This document shows, piece after piece, positions 1-6,673 of a stretch of DNA of 10,864 bases. Origin of the DNA: Syntrophorhabdaceae bacterium PtaU1.Bin034 (GTDB taxonomy: Bacteria > Desulfobacterota_G > Syntrophorhabdia > Syntrophorhabdales > WCHB1-27); contig MVRP01000139.1 in assembly GCA_002067405.1 (NCBI GenBank), positions 1 through 10,864 of the forward strand, written 5' to 3'. Below the pieces are notes generated by a model. The model saw only the letters and a list, made by a program, of their open reading frames with translations, did no database searches and was not told where the DNA came from. Positions within the stretch are counted from its first letter, which is position 1. Every line of letters starts with the position of its first letter. A program made the position numbers and the translations under genes.

Positions 1-1
1 T

Positions 2-109
2 ATGGAAGGCGACATCGTCGATATAAGCGCATACAATGAAGTCGACACCCACAACAGGATCGACGCATTCATCGAGACACTGGAGGCGTACAAGAATAGA
101 AAGAACTGA
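2..109 (+). CDS. C-terminal end of an upstream gene, possibly class V aminotransferase/cysteine desulfurase-like
   Basis: The open frame enters from the left edge and ends at a TGA (107-109), leaving 35 visible codons. The visible peptide contains VDISAYNEVDTHNRIDAFIE. Its pattern (V-x-I-S-x-Y-N-x3-x-x-x-x-I-D-x-F-I-x-x-L) resembles the last strand and helix of fold-type I PLP enzymes of the class V aminotransferase/selenocysteine lyase family, where an R-x-S-x-x-x-Y-N segment is followed by an acidic stretch and an I-D-x-hydrophobic helix. Too little is present to see any catalytic residue, so the family call is tentative. That a real coding region ends here is more likely than its identity. 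An ATG at position 2 is in frame but is probably internal. No hairpin-plus-T-run terminator follows it. Confidence 0.45.
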   Translation: MEGDIVDISAYNEVDTHNRIDAFIETLEAYKNRKN

Positions 110-565
110 AAACGATCGTGAGGGTGCGTGCATACACTGAGATCTCTCTTCAAGGTGTTTCTCCCCCTTTAGATCGAGGTCGTCAGGATTCTTGAAGAGT
201 GGTCATCTCGTTCCCTTCAGAACATCCTTCTGAAGCTGGTTCTTTGCTTCCCGGTAAAGGTTTCTTCTTAAGCGGGGCGTGTCTACGCGACGGCGCAGAC
301 ACGCCCGTGAATAAGCAGGCCTTTTCCGGAAATTCAGCACATCGGTCCCTTTCCCGTCGTCCACGAACACGAATATGACCGTCCCGCAGGTCTTTGAGCA
401 CGAGTAGAAGAACGAACTTCCCTTTATCAAAAACCGGCAAAAAAGCCAGAAAACTCTGCCACAGATACAAGCGGTAAGCTTATCAAAATGGTTTTTTCAC
501 AAGTGATCACCGATAGCTGTAGCTCAAGGAAGGAAAAAATAAGGAAACTTCAATCAAAATTCTTC
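110..565. other. Long non-coding gap with no recognisable gene
   Basis: About 450 bases separate the upstream gene end from the operon promoter. Minus-strand frames between 183 and 470 are open, but two overlap in different frames, neither gives a protein I recognise, and neither is preceded by a convincing ribosome binding site. I see no tRNA, CRISPR or insertion-sequence end. The only clear structure is the perfect hairpin at 275-306. A weaker 6-bp stem lies at 215-220/230-235 (CTTCAG/CTGAAG, 9-nt loop). The stretch could be the decayed remains of an old gene or a regulatory region, but the sequence alone does not decide. Confidence 0.5.
275..306. repeat. Perfect 10-bp inverted repeat (hairpin) in the intergenic gap
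   Basis: GGGCGTGTCT at 275-284 is exactly complementary to AGACACGCCC at 297-306, with a 12-nt GC-rich loop. The stem would be very stable as RNA or cruciform DNA. No T-run follows on either strand, so it is not a standard intrinsic terminator. It could still stop or stabilise the upstream transcript, act as a protein-binding dyad, or be one copy of a dispersed intergenic repeat. Confidence 0.7.
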
Positions 566-594
566 TTGACAGGCACCAGGTGATTAAATGTAAT
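566..594 (+). promoter_or_regulatory. Predicted sigma70-type promoter of the operon
   Basis: A perfect -35 hexamer TTGACA (566-571) is followed after exactly 17 nt by TGTAAT (589-594), which matches the TATAAT consensus at five of six positions. The surrounding DNA is AT-rich, unlike the GC-rich genes. The expected transcription start is near 601-602, giving a leader of about 150 nt before the chosen start of the permease gene. It is the only strong promoter-like element I found upstream of the eight-gene operon. It is a prediction from consensus matching only. Confidence 0.65.
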
Positions 595-618
595 TTAATT
601 AATTGCATCACATTTAAT
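583..618. promoter_or_regulatory. Interrupted palindrome over the -10 and start site, candidate operator
   Basis: ATTAAATGT (583-591) is the exact reverse complement of ACATTTAAT (610-618). The 18-nt spacer has the palindrome AATTAATT (597-604) at its centre, so the whole element shares one axis at 600.5. The left arm overlaps the predicted -10 hexamer, and the axis coincides with the predicted transcription start. That is where a repressor would block RNA polymerase. No regulator gene lies in the window, so the cognate protein is unknown. The AT-rich composition makes some symmetry likely by chance, but a 9-bp perfect arm pair with a nested coaxial palindrome is more than expected. Confidence 0.5.
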
Positions 619-753
619 TTTCCGGCACTGCCAGAGTGGATCAGAAAATTACTGAAATTCGAGGGACTCCCCTCCGGCTGTTATCTTTCAGGCGTTTTTC
701 GTGATTCGGCAATTCTGCCGGGGATGGATAGATGCACAGAGGAGGTCTTCTCG
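602..753 (+). other. Predicted untranslated leader of the operon with two small hairpins
   Basis: This stretch runs from the predicted transcription start to the permease start codon. It contains two short stems with 4-nt loops: GAGGG/CCCTC at 661-665/670-674 and CGGCA/TGCCG at 707-711/716-720. A T-run (GTTTTTC, 694-700) lies between them but follows no strong stem, so I do not call an attenuator. The reading frame is open through the leader back to a GTG at 580, but that codon lies inside the promoter spacer and cannot be transcribed from this promoter. No known riboswitch is recognised. Confidence 0.35.
740..746 (+). promoter_or_regulatory. Ribosome binding site deciding the permease start
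   Basis: A full AGGAGGT sits 7 nt before the ATG at 754. This favours that start over an in-frame ATG at 724 and over the GTG at 580, which lack such a site. Confidence 0.8.
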
Positions 754-2637
754 ATGTCTTCGATAACGTGGAAAGAGTTTTGGTCGGACAAACCGGTTCA
801 TCTGAAGGTGGCAACCGTCGTTGCGGTGGCCCTCGCCGTCTTCCAGATCTATACGGCACTCTTTGGCAGCCTCGATGCGATGATGCAGCGGTCGATACAT
901 CTCGGTCTCGGGCTTATCCTCGTTTTCATGACCCATACAACAGGCAAGGGCAAAGCATCCTGGCTTGACGCGATCCTCGCCCTGGCAGTTGTGGCGGCCA
1001 TAACCTATCTGCTGCTCAATTACGAATGGGTGACGGTCGACCGTTTCTCTCTCGTAACACCCCTGTTCTGGTACGAAAAGGTTCTGGGAATAATTGCGCT
1101 TATCCTTGTGCTGGAATCGGCCAGGAGGGTAGTAAGTCCGGGGCTGCTCTACGTGTCCGTAGCCTTTATTATTTACCCCTTCGTCGCCCCCTTTCTCCCC
1201 GGCCTTCTGCGCTCGGCGAAAACCGATTGGACCGCGATTCTGGACTACAACTACGTATCTACCGGGGGAATTTTCGGTATTCCTCTAGGAGTATCGGCCA
1301 CAGAGATCGGCCTTTTCATTATTTTTGGCGCCATTCTGATGCGAAGCGGCGGCTCGACCCTGATCAGTAATATCTCTTTCGTCTTCGCAGGGCGGGCAGT
1401 TGGCGGGCCGGCAAAAGTAGCAGTTGTAGGAAGCTCCCTTTTCGGCACTATCTCGGGGAGCGGTACCGCAAATGTTGCCACCATCGGGAGCGTTACCATC
1501 CCGATGATGAAAAAAGCAGGGTACAGCGCAAACTTTGCGGGTGCGGTCGAAGCGGTTTCCTCCACCGGAGGACAGATTATGCCTCCCGTCATGGGAGCAG
1601 CCGCTTTTGTCATGGCTGCTTTCAGCGGTATCCCTTACTCGACCATCCTCGGATATGCCATTTTTCCCGCAGTCCTTTACTATGTGAGCCTCTTTTTCAT
1701 CGTCGATCTTGAGGCGCGCCGCCTGAAGCTGCCCCTCATGAAGGCAGAGATCACGCTGAAGGAGACGCTGCGGGACTACGGCCACATGATCATCCCTATC
1801 GCCGTCCTCATCTACACACTTGTCAGCGGGTTCACCCCGAGACTGGCGGGCGGCTACGCCATCGTCGCCGCTCTTGTCGCCAGTCAGTTGAGAAAAACAA
1901 CGCGCCTGAGCATTCCTGCCATGCTTTCGGCTTTGATGGATGGGGCGAAAGGCATGCTCATTGTTGTGGTATCGTGTGCCACAGCGGGCATCATCGTAGG
2001 GACCGTTGATATGACGGGTGTGGGGCACAGGATGGGAAGCGCCTTCATCTATCTTGCAGGCGGAAACCTGACCATAGGTCTCATACTCGGCCTCGTCGTT
2101 GCCTTTATCCTGGGACTCGGCCTCCCGACGACGCCGGCTTACATTCTTCAGGTCGCAACCGTGATCCCGGCACTCATAAAGCTCGGCCTCCCGGTCCCGG
2201 CAGCCCATCTTTTCGCCTTCTACTACTCGTGTCTCGCGCTCATCACGCCGCCCGACGCCTCGGCTGCTTTTACCGCAGCGTCGATAGCGAAAGGGGACGG
2301 GTGGAAAACAGGCTGGATCGCGACGAGGATGGCCCTCGTCGCCTTTATTGTTCCGTTTATGTTTGCTTATGACCAGTCACTCCTCCTGATAGGCCCGGTG
2401 CCGAAGGTGATTCTCTCGGTAGTTACTGCCTTGATCGGCGTCTTCTGTCTCTGCATCGGCATCGAAGGATATTTTCGGAGAGTCCTTGCTGTGTGGGAAC
2501 GGGTTGTTGCCTTCATCGCTGCCCTGCTGTTGATCGCTCCGGGTAGCATTAACGCCGTAGTCGGCATGGCATTGTTTGGAATCCTGTTCTTTACCCAACG
2601 GAAAGGGAAGAGGCAGGTGGCGGTAGCCGGGAATTGA
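754..2637 (+). CDS. TRAP transporter fused permease (DctQ-DctM type), TAXI family partner
   Basis: This is an inner-membrane permease of 627 residues that would take up a solute, driven by an ion gradient, with the next gene's periplasmic receptor as partner. The N-terminal part (about residues 15-145) carries several hydrophobic helices corresponding to the small DctQ-like domain. The rest is the large DctM-like transport domain. Family signatures are plain: GGPAKVAVVGSSLFGTISGS from residue 217, STGGQIMPPVMG at 270-281, GLGLPTTPAY from 454 and TPPDAS from 498. The length and fusion are typical of TAXI-type TRAP systems, in which the two membrane subunits are one chain. Two to three further hydrophobic segments follow residue 530 and the chain ends in a basic tail. 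The start was chosen from the strong AGGAGGT and because the upstream residues do not look like the family. It is the first gene of the operon. The substrate cannot be read from the sequence, but the downstream enzymes suggest an aromatic or heteroaromatic acid. Confidence 0.93.
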   Translation: MSSITWKEFWSDKPVHLKVATVVAVALAVFQIYTALFGSLDAMMQRSIHLGLGLILVFMTHTTGKGKASWLDAILALAVVAAITYLLLNYEWVTVDRFSLVTPLFWYEKVLGIIALILVLESARRVVSPGLLYVSVAFIIYPFVAPFLPGLLRSAKTDWTAILDYNYVSTGGIFGIPLGVSATEIGLFIIFGAILMRSGGSTLISNISFVFAGRAVGGPAKVAVVGSSLFGTISGSGTANVATIGSVTIPMMKKAGYSANFAGAVEAVSSTGGQIMPPVMGAAAFVMAAFSGIPYSTILGYAIFPAVLYYVSLFFIVDLEARRLKLPLMKAEITLKETLRDYGHMIIPIAVLIYTLVSGFTPRLAGGYAIVAALVASQLRKTTRLSIPAMLSALMDGAKGMLIVVVSCATAGIIVGTVDMTGVGHRMGSAFIYLAGGNLTIGLILGLVVAFILGLGLPTTPAYILQVATVIPALIKLGLPVPAAHLFAFYYSCLALITPPDASAAFTAASIAKGDGWKTGWIATRMALVAFIVPFMFAYDQSLLLIGPVPKVILSVVTALIGVFCLCIGIEGYFRRVLAVWERVVAFIAALLLIAPGSINAVVGMALFGILFFTQRKGKRQVAVAGN

Positions 2638-2668
2638 AAGGATGATAAATCAACTAAGAACAGAAAAT

Positions 2669-2676
2669 AAGGAGGT
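2669..2676 (+). promoter_or_regulatory. Ribosome binding site deciding the receptor start
   Basis: AAGGAGGT precedes tandem ATG codons at 2681 and 2684. It excludes the in-frame ATG at 2642, whose extra 13 residues would also spoil the signal peptide. Which of the two tandem ATGs is used cannot be decided by eye. Confidence 0.8.
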
Positions 2677-2680
2677 AACA

Positions 2681-3631
2681 ATGATGAAGGGAAAATCGTT
2701 TTTGATCGGCCTCGCGCTCGTCGCGCTGTCGGCCTTTTCGGCTCACGCCTACGATCTTAGATGGGGCACCGCACCGGTCGGCGGCCTGTGGGGTGTGCTG
2801 GGTAATGCCATGATCGAGGATGTGCTCAAGGCAAACCCGAACATCAAGGGCTCTACCGTCCCGATCGGCGGTGCGGCAAACATTCTCGGCATAGCGGAAA
2901 ACAAATTGAACATCGCCTTCTCTTTTTCCGATGTGGCGTATGACGCATGGGAAGGCAACGAGTTCTTCAAGGCTAAGGGGAAGATCCGGAACATTCGGGC
3001 CCTTGCATGCCTCTTTCCGGAGCCCACGCAGTTCGCCGTCTATGCTGATTCGGGCATCACGAGCATTGCCCAGTTGAAGGGGAAGAAGGTGACCCCGGGA
3101 CCGAAAGGGTCGGCCATCGAACTGGTGACGAGGCGGATACTTCAGGAATACGGTCTGAGCTATAAAGACATGAAGATCCAGTTGATCGGTTTCGAGGACG
3201 GAGCACAATTGATGATCGACAATCATCTCGACGCGGTCCTGTACGGCGCAATGGTTTACCCCGCGCCCACCCTCATGAATATCAACTCGCAACGCCAGAT
3301 ACGCCTCCTTTCTCTGTCTGATGAGGTTATGGCCAATTTGGTGAAGAAGTACAAGGGGCTGATCCCTTATACGCTGCCGGCGCAATCCTACAAGGGGATC
3401 ACTTCTCCGACAAAAGGTGTCGCGTCCATGGTCAATCTTGTGGTGGACCAGGCTATGCCCGATGATGTGGCGTATGCCATCACAAAAATAATAGCTCAGA
3501 ATTTCGAGCGTTACAAGGGCCTTGTCAAGCCCATGGCACTGGCAAAGTTGAAGGAGATGCCCAATGACGCCGGTATACCTTTCCATCCGGGGGCGCTGAA
3601 GTATTATAAAGAACGAGGCTGGATAAAGTAG
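2681..3631 (+). CDS. TAXI family TRAP transporter solute receptor (periplasmic binding protein)
   Basis: This is a 316-residue substrate-binding protein. A classic Sec signal peptide is visible: a basic start (MMKGK), a hydrophobic core (about residues 6-20) and an A-x-A site (AHA, 21-23) before YDLRWGT. The mature part of about 293 residues fits the TAXI group: GTAPVGGLWGVLG near the mature N terminus, a GGAANILGI segment, SFSDVAYDAWEG, and a lobe beginning with SIAQLKGKKVTPGPKGSA. There is no lipobox cysteine, so it should be soluble in the periplasm. The gene lies 43 nt after the fused permease, the usual pairing. Known TAXI receptors bind organic acids or amino acids. Its neighbours here point to a ring carboxylate, but that is inference. 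A 38-nt gap without a terminator separates it from the molybdenum enzyme genes, suggesting co-transcription. Confidence 0.92.
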   Translation: MMKGKSFLIGLALVALSAFSAHAYDLRWGTAPVGGLWGVLGNAMIEDVLKANPNIKGSTVPIGGAANILGIAENKLNIAFSFSDVAYDAWEGNEFFKAKGKIRNIRALACLFPEPTQFAVYADSGITSIAQLKGKKVTPGPKGSAIELVTRRILQEYGLSYKDMKIQLIGFEDGAQLMIDNHLDAVLYGAMVYPAPTLMNINSQRQIRLLSLSDEVMANLVKKYKGLIPYTLPAQSYKGITSPTKGVASMVNLVVDQAMPDDVAYAITKIIAQNFERYKGLVKPMALAKLKEMPNDAGIPFHPGALKYYKERGWIK

Positions 3632-3669
3632 ATGTTGTTTTTATTATACCGGCCGACCGAGGGTAGAGC

Positions 3670-4140
3670 TTGAAAACAGCCATTTCTTTCGTCCTGAATG
3701 GAAATCAGCACACGCATATGGTGGAGGCGACCGAGATACTGGTCGATTTTATCAGGGATAGCCTTGGCTTGACCGGAACAAAGGTCGGATGCGGTATCGG
3801 TGAGTGTGGTGCATGCACGGTGCTGGTGGACGGAGAGCCGGTGAATGCATGCCTCGTACTGGCCGTGACCATTGACGGTAAGACTTTGATGACCGTGGAA
3901 GGACTGGCAGACGGAAACGGGAGCGCGATCCAGAAGGCTTTTGTTGAAGCCGGGGCCGTGCAGTGCGGTTATTGCACGCCCGGCATGCTCCTTTCCGCAA
4001 AAGCGCTGCTCGACAAGAACCCGGTGCCGACCGAAGAAGAGATCAGAAAAGCCATTTCTGGTAATCTGTGCCGTTGCACGGGCTATGAAAAGATAATACG
4101 GGCCGTGGAGATAGCGGCCCGTTCACGGGAAGACCGATAA
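3670..4140 (+). CDS. [2Fe-2S] subunit of a xanthine dehydrogenase-family molybdenum enzyme
   Basis: This 156-residue electron-transfer subunit carries two [2Fe-2S] clusters. The plant-ferredoxin-type cluster is ligated by Cys41, Cys46, Cys49 and Cys61 (motif CGIGECGAC then C). The second, all-helical cluster is ligated by Cys99, Cys102, Cys134 and Cys136 (C-x2-C-x31-C-x-C). All eight ligands are present and the length is normal for the CoxS/HcrC/NdhS-type small subunits. It would pass electrons between the molybdenum site in the next gene product and the FAD subunit encoded further down (8077). The start is a TTG, supported by a GAGGG at 3659-3663 six nt upstream and by the family's N-terminal beta strand (ISFVLNG) beginning at once. 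The next ATG (3718) would delete that strand. The rare start codon may lower its translation. The gene ends 4 nt before the catalytic subunit. Confidence 0.93.
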   Translation: MKTAISFVLNGNQHTHMVEATEILVDFIRDSLGLTGTKVGCGIGECGACTVLVDGEPVNACLVLAVTIDGKTLMTVEGLADGNGSAIQKAFVEAGAVQCGYCTPGMLLSAKALLDKNPVPTEEEIRKAISGNLCRCTGYEKIIRAVEIAARSREDR

Positions 4141-4144
4141 CTCC

Positions 4145-6403
4145 ATGGAAAAAACTGTAATCGGTCAGGGCAAACTGAAGCCCGACGCCTGGGAGAAGGT
4201 GACCGGAGAGGCCCGGTACGCGGGCGATGTGAAGGCCGAGGGGCAGCTTTATGCGAAGGCGGTGAGAAGTCCTTTTGCCCATGCACGGGTGAAAGGAATC
4301 GATGCTGCGAAGGCCCTTTCGCTGCCTGGTGTCAAGGTGGTGCTGACGGCGGCCGATATTCCGGGCCAGAATCGTATCGGTATGACCGGCGCCAAAGATC
4401 AACGCGTCTTTGCGGACGACAAAGTTCGTTTCCTCGGAGAGGCGGTTGCCATCGTTGCCGCGACATCGGAGACCCTCGCCGAGCAGGCGGCACAGATGGT
4501 CGGGGTAACGTACGAAGAACTCGAAGTGGTGGAAAGCCCCGAACAGGCCCTTCAGGCAGGAGCGCCGCAGATCGGTGACAAAGGGAACCTGTGCGTCTTC
4601 AAGAGAGTCGTGCGGGGCGACGTCGAGGCGGGCCTTCGAGAGGCGGATGTGATCGTCGAGGAGGAGTATTTCCTCGGCCCGGTTGAGCACGCATACATCG
4701 AGCCGGAGGCGGTGTTCGTGAAGCCTAAAGGTGACGCGCTTCTCGTGTGGAGCGCGACAAAGAGCGTTCACCTCGACCGGACCGAGATCGCCCGCGTCCT
4801 GAACTGGAAGGCGGACCGCATCCAGGTGGTGGCGCCGACCATCGGCGGAAGCTTTGGGGGAAAGTCCGACCTGGCCCTCGTCACCATGGCGGCCCTCGTC
4901 GCTGCTGCGACACAGCGGCCGGTAGCCATGCGATACACAAGGGAAGAAAGTTTCCAGGTAACCACTAAACGGCACGGGTGCACAATACGCTATACTCACG
5001 GCGCAACGAAAGAAGGCGCGCTCACCGCGGTAAAGATGGACCTGATGGCCGACGCGGGCGCCTACGTCGACTATACCAGCGTTGTCCTCCCCCGTATGGC
5101 GATCTTCGGTGCAGGGCCGTATCGGGTCCCGCACGTCATGCTGGAGGTACGCGGCGTCCACACCAACAATCCCGTGTCAGGCGCAATGCGTGGTTTCGGC
5201 CAGCCCCAGGTCGCCTTCGCCTGTGAGCGGCAAATGGACAGGCTGGCTGAGGTGCTCGGCATGGACCCATGGGAATTTCGCATGAAGAACGCCCTCCAGG
5301 AAGGGGACCTGTCCGCAACAGGGCAGAAGCTCCACGGCGTCACCATGCGACCCCTTCTCGAGAAGGCCCGGGAGTTGATGGCTGGTGCGGAACCGGCAAA
5401 GCCGCCCAGGTCCTATGAGCAGGAGGGCTGGGGTATGGCTTGTTTTTATTTCGGAAACGGCAGAACTAGCCTGCCGAACCCCGGCGTGGCCCATGCCCGG
5501 GTGACCGGGGACGGCCTGGTGGAGTTTCTGGTGGGATCGCCCGATATCGGTCAGGGATCAGACCTTCTCCTTGCCCAGATCGCTGCCGGCACCCTTGGGT
5601 TTCCTCTCGATGCGGTAAAAGTCACTACGGCCGACACCCGCTGTACGCCGGACTCGGGGACTACTTCGGGCACGAGGCTGACTGTCATCGTCGGGAAATC
5701 TGTTCAGTTCGCCGCAGACAAGCTGCGCACGGTGATTATGGAAAAAGCGCGAAACCTCTACCGTGTGGGCGACGGGCCCCTGGAGCTTGCTTATGACGGG
5801 AAAGAGATTACCGTAAAAGGAGCAGATGCCGTTATTCCGCTCCGCGAGCTTTTCATAAAGGCCGACGGCACTCTCAACGCGAGCGCCACGTACGACCCAC
5901 CCGTGGTTCCCCAGGACGAGAACGGCCAGGGAACCCCCTACGCCTTTTATACCTATGGCGTGCAGTGCGCGAAAGTGCGGGTGAACCCGTACACCGGCAA
6001 AGTCAACGTGGAGCGGATGATTGCCGTCTATGACGCGGGAACGATCATCAATCCCGTGCTCTTTACCGCCCAGTTGGAAGGCGCTGTCTGCATGGGTATC
6101 GGCTACGCCCTGTGCGAAGAGGTGCAACTCAGCCGGGGCAAAGTGCTCAACCCTAATTTTGACACCTATATCATGCCTACCAGTATGGATATGCCCCCGG
6201 TGGATATTGCCATGCTGGAAGTGCCCGATCAGGAAGGACCATTCGGGGCGAAAGGTATCGGTGAGCCGGCCGTAGTCCCTACCGCCGCCGCCATTGCGAA
6301 CGCCGTGGCGAGGGCCACAGGAGCCCGTTTCTCATGCCTGCCCCTGAGCCTTGAAGAGGTGACGGAGGTCCTGACCAGGAAAGAGGAGGAAGAGATACTA
6401 TGA
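4145..6403 (+). CDS. Molybdopterin-binding catalytic subunit, xanthine dehydrogenase family
   Basis: This is a 752-residue cytoplasmic subunit that should hold the molybdenum cofactor (probably the cytosine dinucleotide form, as in bacterial three-subunit members). It would hydroxylate a ring or acyl carbon with water, or run the reductive variant. It starts with the alpha/beta hammerhead domain (about residues 18-125, TGEARYAGD then SPFAHARV). The active-site loops follow in order: GGSFGGK at 234-240, AMRGFGQPQ with Arg349, GQGSD at 469-473, and the catalytic glutamate in GIGEP (Glu707), which is conserved in true hydroxylases. The AMRGFG loop lacks the cysteine of aerobic CO dehydrogenase (VAYRCSFR type), so that function is excluded. 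The length is typical. The ribosome binding site is weak (GGGAAGA about 12 nt upstream), and coupling to the [2Fe-2S] gene is likely. Its stop overlaps the next start (ATGA). Substrate class unknown: heteroaromatic acids, aryl-CoA or aldehydes are all possible. Confidence 0.93.
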   Translation: MEKTVIGQGKLKPDAWEKVTGEARYAGDVKAEGQLYAKAVRSPFAHARVKGIDAAKALSLPGVKVVLTAADIPGQNRIGMTGAKDQRVFADDKVRFLGEAVAIVAATSETLAEQAAQMVGVTYEELEVVESPEQALQAGAPQIGDKGNLCVFKRVVRGDVEAGLREADVIVEEEYFLGPVEHAYIEPEAVFVKPKGDALLVWSATKSVHLDRTEIARVLNWKADRIQVVAPTIGGSFGGKSDLALVTMAALVAAATQRPVAMRYTREESFQVTTKRHGCTIRYTHGATKEGALTAVKMDLMADAGAYVDYTSVVLPRMAIFGAGPYRVPHVMLEVRGVHTNNPVSGAMRGFGQPQVAFACERQMDRLAEVLGMDPWEFRMKNALQEGDLSATGQKLHGVTMRPLLEKARELMAGAEPAKPPRSYEQEGWGMACFYFGNGRTSLPNPGVAHARVTGDGLVEFLVGSPDIGQGSDLLLAQIAAGTLGFPLDAVKVTTADTRCTPDSGTTSGTRLTVIVGKSVQFAADKLRTVIMEKARNLYRVGDGPLELAYDGKEITVKGADAVIPLRELFIKADGTLNASATYDPPVVPQDENGQGTPYAFYTYGVQCAKVRVNPYTGKVNVERMIAVYDAGTIINPVLFTAQLEGAVCMGIGYALCEEVQLSRGKVLNPNFDTYIMPTSMDMPPVDIAMLEVPDQEGPFGAKGIGEPAVVPTAAAIANAVARATGARFSCLPLSLEEVTEVLTRKEEEEIL

Positions 6404-6648
6404 AGGTGCTTTTTGTTACATGTCCATACTGCTCGAAAAAATGGTACGCGGAAACGATCGTTTTTGAAAACAGGCTGCCCCTTCATTGTCCCGGGTGTGA
6501 TGCCTATCTCGACTATGATGTCTACTCTCAGCAAATGGCGCCTGTCACTGCATCGGCGCTGACACGGATCAGGAAGCCGCTGAACGAAAAGACCGTACCC
6601 GAGATACTCTATATACCAAAAAAATCCCGTGCCGAGTCGGGAAATTAA
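6400..6648 (+). CDS. Small zinc-ribbon protein, possible accessory subunit of the UbiD decarboxylase
   Basis: This 82-residue protein has two CxxC knuckles, CPYC at 8-11 and CPGC at 30-33 (C-x2-C-x18-C-x2-C), the layout of a zinc ribbon. The remaining 49 residues form a hydrophilic tail with prolines and basic residues (TRIRKPLNEKTVPEIL). It overlaps the molybdenum subunit gene by 4 nt, has a strong GAGGAGG about 9 nt upstream, and lies 25 nt before the UbiD gene, so it belongs to the operon. Small zinc-ribbon proteins of about 75-80 residues (BsdD/VdcD/ShdD) are known partners of UbiD-type hydroxyarylic acid decarboxylases. This protein matches in size, metal motif, tail character and position, but not in close sequence as far as I can recall. 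I infer an accessory role to the decarboxylase. A role in metal or cluster handling for the molybdenum enzyme, or in regulation, cannot be excluded. Confidence 0.75.
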   Translation: MKVLFVTCPYCSKKWYAETIVFENRLPLHCPGCDAYLDYDVYSQQMAPVTASALTRIRKPLNEKTVPEILYIPKKSRAESGN

Positions 6649-6673
6649 GCGCATTGCACGTGAAGGGGGCTAT

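Noticed and set aside
183..470. Minus-strand open frames of 75-95 codons in the 5' gap
   Set aside because: Two overlapping frames, no recognisable family, no convincing ribosome binding site, and arginine-rich low-complexity composition typical of chance frames across GC-rich DNA.
580..753. Upstream extension of the permease to a GTG at 580 (58 extra residues)
   Set aside because: The GTG lies between the predicted -35 and -10. The extra residues do not resemble the family, and a full AGGAGGT supports the ATG at 754.
602..753. Molybdenum cofactor riboswitch in the operon leader
   Set aside because: Only two short stems are visible, and the multi-helix arrangement of the Moco motif could not be made out.
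2642..2680. Upstream ATG for the solute receptor
   Set aside because: It would add 13 polar residues before the signal peptide, and the AAGGAGGT lies after it, just before 2681.
4043..5161. 372-codon open frame antisense to the molybdenum subunit
   Set aside because: Shadow frame rich in His, Arg and Cys, opposite a fully conserved enzyme gene.
4145..6403. Aerobic-type carbon monoxide dehydrogenase large subunit
   Set aside because: The active-site loop reads AMRGFG instead of the cysteine-bearing loop of CO dehydrogenase.
6629..6673. GTG start 45 nt upstream for the UbiD protein
   Set aside because: It overlaps the zinc-ribbon gene in another frame and has no good ribosome binding site; AAGGGGG precedes the ATG at 6674.
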